DNA of 21,344 nt from Myxococcota bacterium. Lineage in GTDB: Bacteria > Myxococcota_A > UBA9160 > PR03. Below are positions 6,624 through 15,000 of the stretch, piece after piece. Position 1 is the first letter of the stretch, and every line of letters begins with the position of its first letter. The notes beneath the pieces are model-generated. The model saw nothing but the letters and a program-made list of their open reading frames with translations, did no database searches and was not told where the DNA came from. The position numbers were made by a program, and so were the translations under genes. The DNA is taken from positions 1-21,344 of the forward strand of contig JASJBO010000028.1 of the NCBI GenBank assembly GCA_030066475.1. Direction: 5' to 3'.

Positions 6624-7807
6624 TGGCGCCCGGCCCGCCCCCGCTCGCGGGCGTGCGCGTGCTCGATCTCACCCGCTTCCTGGCGGGCCCCTTCGCGACG
6701 ATGCTGCTCGCCGACTACGGCGCCGACGTGGTGAAGGTCGAGTCGCCGCGCGGGCGCGAGTTCCGGCCGCCCGGCAGCGCGCGCGATCCCTACTTCTTCC
6801 TGTCGAGCAACCGCGGCAAGCGCTCGATGACGCTCGACCTGCGCAGCGAGCGCGGCCGCGCCGTGCTCGAGCGGCTGCTGCCGCACTTCGACGTGCTGGT
6901 CGAGAACTTCCGGCCTCGGGTGATGGAGCAGCTCGGGCTCGGCGCCGAGACGCTGCTCGCGTGCCATCCGCGCCTGATCTACTGCGGCATCTCCGGCTTT
7001 GGCGCCGACGGCCCGTACCGCGACCGGCCGGGCTTCGACCAGATCGCGCAGGGCATGAGCGGGTTCATGAGCCTGACCGGCACGCCCGAGAGCGGTCCGA
7101 CGCGCGCGGGCCTCGCGATCGGCGACCTGCTCGGGGGCATCTTCGCCGCGCACGGCGTGCAGCTCGCGCTGCTGGCGCGCGCGCGCACCGGGCGTGGGCA
7201 GGTGGTGCACACCTCGCTGCTCGAGGCCATGGTCTCGGTGCTGTCGTGGGGCGCCGGCATGTACTTCGAGTCGGGCGACGCGCCCGGCCCGGCCGGACAG
7301 CACCACCCGCTCTCGTCGCCGTACGGGCGCTTCCGCGCCCGCGACGGCTACCTGAACATCGCCGCCGGCGGCGCCGGCATGTTCGAGAAGCTGGCCGACG
7401 CGCTGGGGCGGCCCGACTGGTGCGAGGACGAGCGTTTCGCCGACGGCCTCGGCCGGCTGCGCCACCGCGAGGCGCTCAGCGCGGAGATCGAGGCGGTGCT
7501 CGGCGGGGACGACGTGGTCGTCTGGGTGGAGCGCATCAACGCGGCCGGCGTGCCGGCCGGCCCGGTGCTCGACATGGCGCAGGTGTTCGCCGACCCGCAG
7601 GTGCTGGCGCGCGAGATGCTCGTCGAGCTGCCGCACGCCGAGGTCGGCACGTTCCGGACCACCGGGCTGCCGGTCAAGCTGTCGGAGAGCCCCGGCGCGA
7701 TCGACCGCAGCCCGCCCCTGCACGGCGAGCACACCGACGCCCTGCTGCGCGAGCACGGCTTCGCCGACGACGAGATCGCGGCGCTGCGCGAGGCGGGGGT
7801 CCTCTGA
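6623..7807 (+). CDS. CaiB/BaiF class III CoA-transferase
   Basis: 394 aa from GTG 6623, which shares one base with the TAG of the preceding gene. The N-terminal signature GVRVLDLTRFLAGPFATMLL and ADYGADVVKVESP is typical of the family, followed by NRGKRSMTLDL (46-72 region) and VLVENFRP (91-98). The catalytic aspartate that forms the acyl-enzyme anhydride in formyl-CoA transferase (Asp169) is D168 in AIGDLLGG. The large-domain motifs RARTGRGQ, VHTSLLEAM and AAGVPAGPVLD are also present, as is the usual C-terminal GEHTDALLREHG. The family swaps CoA between a CoA ester and a free acid, working as interlocked dimers in the cytoplasm. The substrate cannot be read from sequence. Its partners, a crotonase-like enzyme and an MFS carrier, suggest activation and processing of an imported organic acid. 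Confidence 0.95.
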   Translation: MAPGPPPLAGVRVLDLTRFLAGPFATMLLADYGADVVKVESPRGREFRPPGSARDPYFFLSSNRGKRSMTLDLRSERGRAVLERLLPHFDVLVENFRPRVMEQLGLGAETLLACHPRLIYCGISGFGADGPYRDRPGFDQIAQGMSGFMSLTGTPESGPTRAGLAIGDLLGGIFAAHGVQLALLARARTGRGQVVHTSLLEAMVSVLSWGAGMYFESGDAPGPAGQHHPLSSPYGRFRARDGYLNIAAGGAGMFEKLADALGRPDWCEDERFADGLGRLRHREALSAEIEAVLGGDDVVVWVERINAAGVPAGPVLDMAQVFADPQVLAREMLVELPHAEVGTFRTTGLPVKLSESPGAIDRSPPLHGEHTDALLREHGFADDEIAALREAGVL

Positions 7808-9027
7808 CGCGACCCGACCCGCTGACGCGACGCGCGCTGCCGCTCGGCCTCTACTGGTTCCTGATGCTCGGGCCGCTGGGCGTGTTCCTGCCCTACTACG
7901 GCCTCTACCTGCGCGAGAACGCCGGGCTGCGCGGCATCGAGGTGGGTGCGGTGTTCGCGGTGATGCCGCTGGTCGGCCTGCTGGCCCAGCCGTTCTGGGG
8001 CCAGGTCGCCGACCGCTCGGGCCTGCGCGCGCGGGTGCTGGTGCTGCTCTCGTTCGGCCAGGCGTGCGGGCTGCTGGCGCTGTGGCACGCGAGCGGCTTC
8101 GCCGAGCTGCTGCTGGCGACGGCCCTGTTCGCGGCGTTCTCGCGCTCGCTGATCCCGATCGCGCTGTCGGTGACGATCCCGTCGCTCGACGACCATCCCC
8201 ACGCCTTCGGCTGGGTGCGCGCGGCGGGCACGGTGGGATTCCTCGCCTCGCTGCTGGCGCTCCCGTTCGTGCTCGACCGGCTCCCAGACGGGAGCGCCGC
8301 CGCCGCGCCGGGCGGCCCGTCGGAGCCGGGCCTCGGTCTGCTGTTCCCGTTCGCCGCCGGCATCGCGCTGCTGGCGAGCGGCGTCGGGCTCGCGATCCCG
8401 AACCGCGGCGCCGTGCGCGCGCGCGCGGGCGCGGGCGAGTGGCGCGCGCTGCTGCGCAACCCGCGCTTCGTGCGCGTGGTGGCGCTGTGCTTCCTGGCCT
8501 TCCTGTTCCTGAACGGACCGATGGAGCTGTTCCCGGTGTACGTGCGCGCCCGCGGCGGCGACCTCGACACCGTGCGCTCGCTGTGGCTGCCGATGCTGAT
8601 CCCCGAGATCGTCCTGGTCGCCTGCTTCGGCAGCTACGCCGGCCGGATCGGGGCGCGCGCCCTGCTGGCGATCGGCGTCGCAGCGGGCGGTCTGCGCTGG
8701 CTGCTGTGCGCGACCGTGAGCTCGCTGCCCTGGCTTTTCCCGGTGCAGGCCCTGCACGCCGTCGTGGTGGCCGGGCTCATGCTGGGGGCGCCGGTGTACG
8801 TGGACTCCGTCGTGCCGCCGCAGCTCCGCTCCACCGCCCAGGCGCTGCTCGCCACCATCGCCGTCGGACTCGGCAACTTCTGCTCGAGCCTGCTGGCCGG
8901 CTGGCTGCTCGACCGCGGCGGGCCCGAGGCGCCCTATTGGGCGGGCGGCGTCGGTGCGCTCGCGCTCGTGCTGCTGCTGCCGCGGCTGGTGCCGGCGCTC
9001 CCGAGCGGATCGGAGCCGGGCCGCTGA
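7804..9027 (+). CDS. MFS_1_like family transporter
   Basis: About 407 aa with twelve hydrophobic stretches by eye. The first is LPLGLYWFLMLGPLGVFLPYYGLYL, followed by the loop-2/3 MFS motif GQVADRSGLRARV. This start (a helix ending in '(P)Y..LYL' before 'G.....G...A') is that of the MFS_1_like/LacY-HcaT group (PF12832), which import sugars, nucleosides or phenylpropionate-type acids by proton symport in the inner membrane. The reading frame has no ATG, GTG or TTG near its upstream end. CTG 7804 forms CTGA with the previous stop, exactly where a coupled ATGA would sit, and keeps helix 1 whole; the first ATG (7864) would cut into helix 1, giving 387 aa. It is the last gene of the operon and converges on the giant gene with 40 nt between stops. 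Confidence 0.88.
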   Translation: MTRPDPLTRRALPLGLYWFLMLGPLGVFLPYYGLYLRENAGLRGIEVGAVFAVMPLVGLLAQPFWGQVADRSGLRARVLVLLSFGQACGLLALWHASGFAELLLATALFAAFSRSLIPIALSVTIPSLDDHPHAFGWVRAAGTVGFLASLLALPFVLDRLPDGSAAAAPGGPSEPGLGLLFPFAAGIALLASGVGLAIPNRGAVRARAGAGEWRALLRNPRFVRVVALCFLAFLFLNGPMELFPVYVRARGGDLDTVRSLWLPMLIPEIVLVACFGSYAGRIGARALLAIGVAAGGLRWLLCATVSSLPWLFPVQALHAVVVAGLMLGAPVYVDSVVPPQLRSTAQALLATIAVGLGNFCSSLLAGWLLDRGGPEAPYWAGGVGALALVLLLPRLVPALPSGSEPGR

Positions 9028-9056
9028 CCGCAGCGGCCCCGGCTGCGCGCCGGGGC
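9021..9056. terminator. Tandem hairpins between the MFS and giant genes
   Basis: Two GC-rich stems lie back to back: CCGCTG-ACCG-CAGCGG (9021-9036) and GCCCCGG-CTGCGCG-CCGGGGC (9036-9056; 7-bp stem, 7-nt loop). They fill the 40-nt gap between converging stops, and the first covers the MFS stop codon. There is no T run, so if they stop transcription they do so without a classical U tract. Confidence 0.4.
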
Positions 9057-9067
9057 GGAGCGGCGGG

Positions 9068-12000
9068 CTACGGAGCGGGGCCGAAGAAGCCCACCGGCGG
9101 CAACGTGCTCGGCGCGAACGCGCCGCTCGTGGCGGTGACACCGTCGAGGAGCAGCGTTCCGGCGTCGACCCGGATGCGGCCGTCGCTACCGTCGCCGCCC
9201 CGGTAGTGGTTCGACCCGTAGGAACCGCGCACGCCGGCGCCACCCTCGGCCCTCACGCTGCCGCGCAGGTCGACCTGAGGAGCCAACAGCCAGATCGCGC
9301 CGCCCGAGCCGCCTCCGCCGCCGCCTCCGTAGCGGGCCGAGCCTCCGCTCGTCGTGCCCCGAATCCCCTGGCCGCCGCGACCGCCATCCGCCGTGATCAG
9401 GCCGGTCGTCTCGATCAGCAGCAGCCCGCCCGACTCGATGCGGACGGCACCGCCCCCCGCGCCGCCGCCCCCGCCGGCGGAGTTGGTGCTGACGGAGGGC
9501 CGGAAGTAGGCGTCACCCCCGGCCGCGCCCCCGGCCCCGGAGCCGCCCTCGAAGGGCATCAGGTCGATCGCCCCGTACGAGGTGCCGCCCAGCGCGCGAC
9601 TCGAGTTGTTGGGCTGCCCGTCGTTCCCGGCGCTCGCGTAGCCGGCGCCGGCGCCCGAGCTGCCCAGCGACGAGATGCTGAAGCCACCCTCGCCGCCGCC
9701 CGGACCGAAGCCGTCGCCGCCCACGCGGTTGCCGGGTCCACCGATTCCGCCCTGCCCGCCCCCGGCGACCCCGACGCCCGCGGCGCCGCCCACGACGGCC
9801 TGGTCGGTCGCAGCGCCGCCGTTGCCGCCCCCGACGTCGACGCTGCCGGAGATGGTGACGTCCCCGAGAGCGACCAGCTCCAGGGGCCGGTCGCCGACAC
9901 CGCGCACCGTGCCGCCGTCCTCGACGACGACCGAGGCAAAGACGTGACGGCCCTCGAGCGTCACGGTCTCTCCCGCGAAGACCACCAGATCGACGGGCGT
10001 GCCGTTGCTGGGATCGAGCGGGAGCGCGTCCAGCCCGTCGAAGATCGCATCCGCGTCGCTGTCGGCCACGAGCGGATCGCTCTCGCCCGGATCCACGAGG
10101 CCGTTGGCGTCGAAGTCCTCGCCGCCGACGCAGCCGGCGACCGTGGCCGGGCCATCGCATAGCCCATCACCGTCGCTGTCGGGGTTGCCGATCAGCGTGC
10201 CCAGCAGCGACTCGGTCGCTGCGTCCAGCCCGTCCCCATCGAGATCCAGCGTCGCGTCGGCCAGATTCGGGTCGGTGCCGAGCCGCAGCTCCTGCCCGTT
10301 GTCGAGTCCGTCGCCGTCGAGGTCGCCGCTGGCATCCGGAGCCAGCGGATCCAGCAGCGCGAGCGCCGTCTCACCGACGAAGACGACCTCGTCCCCATCG
10401 AGCAGCCCGTCGCCGTCGGTGTCACTCAGATAGCGGTTGGTGCCGAGCGCGCGTTCCTGCTCGTGGGTGAGCCCGTCGAGATCGGCGTCGTCCTCGCCGA
10501 AGTAGACGACCGCCGGCGACGTCGACTGGCCGAACGCCACGGTCGAGACGGGCGCTCCGTCCACCAGGAGCAGCGGAGCATCGACGCGGATGCGGCCGAC
10601 CCCGCCGTCGCCGCCCCGGTAGTGGTTGCTGCCGAACGGCCCCCTCACCCCGGCACCGCCCAGCGCCGTCACCGTGCCGTGGTTGTCCAGCTCCGACGCC
10701 ACCAGGAAGATCGCGCCTCCCGATCCGCCGCCACCGCCGCCGCCGTAGCCACTGGAGTTCGAGCCGGTGACGCCCCGAGCGCCCTGCCCACCCCGACCCC
10801 CGTCGGCGGTGACCAGGCCGCTCGTCTCGATGCGCAACACTCCCCCCGCCTCGAGGTAGAGAGCCCCGCCGCCCGCGCCGCCGCCGCCGCCGCCCGCGTT
10901 GGTGCTCACGCCCGGCAGGAAGCTCGCCGAGCCGCCCGCCGCGCCGCCGCCGCCCGAGCCCCCCTGCAGGGTCGTGAGGAAGATGTCGCCGTAGATCGGA
11001 CCGCCGTCGGCCCGATTGCTGTTGTTGGGACCGCCGTAGCCGCCGGCCGACCCGAACCCGCCTCCGCCCCCGGCACCGCCGAGTGACGAGACGGAGCGGG
11101 AGCCGCGCCCGCCGCCGGGCCCGCGCCCGTCGTTGGCGATCTGGTTGCCCGCTCCGCCCAGGCCGCCGGCGCCGCCGCCCGCGACGGCGACGCCACCCGA
11201 GCCGCCCTGGAACGCCTGCTCGACGGCGCTGGTCCCGTTCCGGCCCTTCACGTCCAGGGTTCCCGCGATCGTCACGTCACCGTGCGCGATCAGCTCGAGC
11301 GGCCGCTCGCCGGCGCCGCGCAGCGTCCCGCCGTCCTGGACCTCGATCGATCCGAAGACGTGCCGTCCCTCGAGCACCAGCGTCTCACCGGCGAGCACGA
11401 CGAGCGCGACGGGGGTGCCGTTGCTCGGGTCGAGGGGCAACGGATCGACACCGTCGAGCAGCGCGTCGCCGTCGCTGTCAGCCACCAGCGCGTCGGTCTC
11501 GCCGGGATCCCGCGTCCCGTCGGCGTCGAGGTCCTCGCCGGCCAGGCAGCCACCGACGCTCGCGGGCCCGTCGCAGAGGCCGTCGCCGTCGCTGTCGGCC
11601 GTGTCGATCGACGTGCCGAGCAGCAGCTCGGTGGCGTTGTCGAGTCCGTCTCCGTCGAAGTCGGCGTCGGCGTCCGGCGTGCTCGGGTCGCTGCCGAGCG
11701 CCACCTCCTGCGCGTTGCTCAGCCCGTCCCCGTCGTCGTCACCGGCCGCGTCGGCGACCAGCGGGTCGAGCAGGAAGAACGGCGTGTCGCCGACGAAGAC
11801 GACCTCCTGGCCGTCGAGCAGTCCGTCCCCGTCGCTGTCCGAGGCGAACCGGTTGGTTCCGATCGAGCGCTCTTGCTCGTTGGTGAGACCGTCGGAGTCG
11901 GGATCGTCGTCGCCCAGGTAGGCCGCGGCGGGCGTGGTGGAGAGGCTGAACGCCACGTTCGATGCCAGCGCCCCGTCGAGCAGCAGCAGCGGGGCGTCGA

Positions 12001-15000
12001 CACGGATCCGGCCCACGCCACCGTCGCCGCCGCGATAGTGGTTGCTTCCGAACGGACCCGTCCGACCCAGGCCACCCATGGCCGTCACGGTGCCGCGGTT
12101 GTCGATCTCCGCCGCCACCAGGAAGATCGCGCCGCCCGAGCCGCCGCCGCCGCCACCGCCGTAGCGGCTCGAGCCAGTGCCGGTGAGACCGCGCGTGCCC
12201 TGCCCGCCCCGGCCGCCATTGGCGGTGAGGACGCCCGTCGTCTCGACCAGTAGCCGCCCCTGCGCCTCGATGCGCAGCGCGCCGCCACCGGCACCGCCCC
12301 CGCCGCCTCCGGCGTTCGTGCTGACCCCGGGCACGAAGCCCGCCGAGCCGCCCGCCGCGCCGCCGCCGCCCGATCCTCCGCGCAGATCGGTCAGGAAGAC
12401 GTCGCCGTAGGCGGGACCGCCGTCGGCCCGGTTGCTGTTGTTCGGGCTTCCGTAGAGGCCGGGCGAGCCGTAGCCGCCGCCGCCGCCGGCGCCACCGAGT
12501 GAGGACACCAAGCGGCTGCCCGAGCCCCCGCCGCTCCCCTGGCCGTCGTTCCCGAGGTTGAGACCCGGCGCTCCGGGGCCGCCCGCGGCCCCGCCGGCGA
12601 CGGCAAGACCCGCGCGCCCGCCCTCGAAGGCCTGCTCGGTCGCGCTGCCACCGTTGCCTCCCGCGACGTCGACCGAGCCCGCGATGGTCACGTCGCCCAG
12701 CGCGATCAGCTCGAGCGGGCGGGTCCCGCTGCCGCGGATCCGGCCCCCGGCCTGCACGTCGATCGAGGCGAACACCTTGCGACCCTCGAGCACCAGCGTC
12801 TCGCCGTCCAGCACGACCAGATCGACGGGCGTGCCGTTGCTGGGATCGAGCGGCAGCGCGTCCAGCCCGTCGGGAATCGCGTCGCCGTCGCTGTCCGCCA
12901 CCATCGGGTCGGTCTCGCCGGCGTCCACCACGCCGTTGGCGTTCAGGTCCTCTCCGCCGACGCAGGCGCCCACCGAAGCCGGCCCGTCGCAGAGGCCGTC
13001 CGCGTCGCCGTCGGGGTCGTTCACGTCGGTGCCGAGCAGCCCCTCGGTGAGGTTGTCGAGTCCGTCGCCGTCGAAGTCCTGGTCGGCGTCGGCCGTGTTC
13101 GGATCGGTTCCGAGTCGCACCTCCTCGGCGTTGGTGAGCCCGTCCCCGTCGTTGTCCCCGGCCGCATCGGGCACCAGCGGGTTCAGGATGAACGTGATGG
13201 AGCCGTCCGGCTCCACGCGGACCTCCTCGCCGTCGAGAAGGCCGTCCAGGTCGCTGTCCGCCCCGAAGCGGACGGTGCCGATCGAGCGCTCCTGCTCGTT
13301 CGTGAGCCCGTCGGCGTCAGCATCGTCGTCACCGAGATAGGCCACGGGCGGCGCGGTCGTGAGCGCGAAGCTCACGTTCGACGCCGGCGCGCCGTCCACG
13401 AGGAGACTGGGTGCGTCGACCCGGATGCGGCCGACGCCACCCGTCCCACCCAGGTAGTGGTTCGAGCCGAAGGGCCCGCGCTCGCCCGCACCGCCCACGG
13501 CCGTCACCGTGCCCTGGTTGTCGACCTCCGACGCCACCAGGAAGATCGCGCCGCCCGAGCCGCCGCCGCCGCCGCCGCCGTAGCGAGACGAGTTCGAGCT
13601 GGTGAGGCCGCGCGCGCCACGCCCGCCGCGTCCGCCGTCGGCCGTGACGACGCCGGTCGTCTCGATGGTGAGCGTGCCGCCCGCTTCGATCCGCACCGCG
13701 CCGCCGCCGGCGCCGCCGCCACCACCGCCGGCGCCCGTGCTCACGCCGGGCAGGAAGGCGGAGGAGCCTCCCGAGGCGCCGCCACCACCGGAGCCGCCGA
13801 CCAGCACCGACAGGAAGACGTCGCCGTTGGCGGGTCCTCCGTCGGCGCGGTTGCTGTTGTTCGGATTGCCGATGCCACCCGGCGCGCCGTAGCCGCCGCC
13901 GCCGCCGGCGCCGCCGAGCGACGAGACGAGGCGGCTGCCTTCCCCGGCGCCGGCGCCTCGCCCGTCGTTGCCGACCAGGTTGCCGCCGCCGCCGAGGCCA
14001 CCCGCCCCGCCTCCGGCCACGGCGACGCCGGCCTGGCCGCCCAGGAAGGACTGCTCGTTCGCGTGGCCGGCGTGGCCGCCCGCCACGTCGACGCGACCCG
14101 CGATGGAGACGTCTCCGACCGCGACCAGCTCGAGCGGCCGGTCGCCCGCGCCGCGCACCACGCCGCCGGCCTGGACGTCGATCGACGCGTAGACGTGGCG
14201 TCCCTCGAGCACCAGCGTCTCGCCCGACGCGACCACCAGGTCGACCGGAGTTCCGTTGGCGGGGTCGAGCGGGAGGGCGTCGGCACCGTCGAGGATCGTG
14301 TCGCCATCGCTGTCGGCGACGAGCGGGTCGGTCTCGCCGAAGCCGACCGAGCCGTCGGCGTCGAGGTCTTCGCCCACCGCGCAGGTGCCGGGCGACGCGG
14401 GGCCGTCGCACAGGCCGTCGGCGTCGCTGTCGGGATCGTCGATCGCCGTCTGCAGCAGCAGCTCGGTCGCGTTGTCGAGCCCGTCGCCGTCGAAGTCCTG
14501 GTCCGCGTCGGCCAGGTTCGGATCGGTGCCGAGGCCCACCTCCTGCGCGTTGGAGAGCCCGTCGCCGTCGTTGTCGCCGGACGCATCCGCCAGCAGCGGG
14601 TTCAGCACGAAGACGATCGACCCGTCCGCTTCGACACGCACCTCGTCGCCGTCCGCCACGCCGTCGCCGTCGCTGTCGAGCGCGAACCGGTTGGTGCCGA
14701 TCGAGCGCTCCTGCTCGTTGGTCAGGCCGTCCGCGTCCGGATCGTCGTCTCCCAGGTACGCGACGGCCGGCGAGGTCGAGAGGCTGAACGCCACGTTCGA
14801 GGCGGGGACGCCGTCCAGCTGCAGCTCGGGCGCGTCCACGCGAATGCGGCCGACACCGCCCGTTCCACCCTGGTAGTGGTTGCTGCCGTACGGCCCGCGA
14901 ACGCCGGCGCCGCCCACCGCCGTCACGGTCCCGCGGTTGTCCAGCTCCGCCGCCACCAGGAAGATCGAGCCGCCCGAGCCGCCGCCGCCGCCGCCGCCGT

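Noticed and set aside
7864..9027. ATG 7864 as the MFS start
   Set aside because: It would remove the first half of membrane helix 1 and leave a 56-nt gap in an otherwise coupled operon. It is kept as the alternative if CTG initiation is not accepted.
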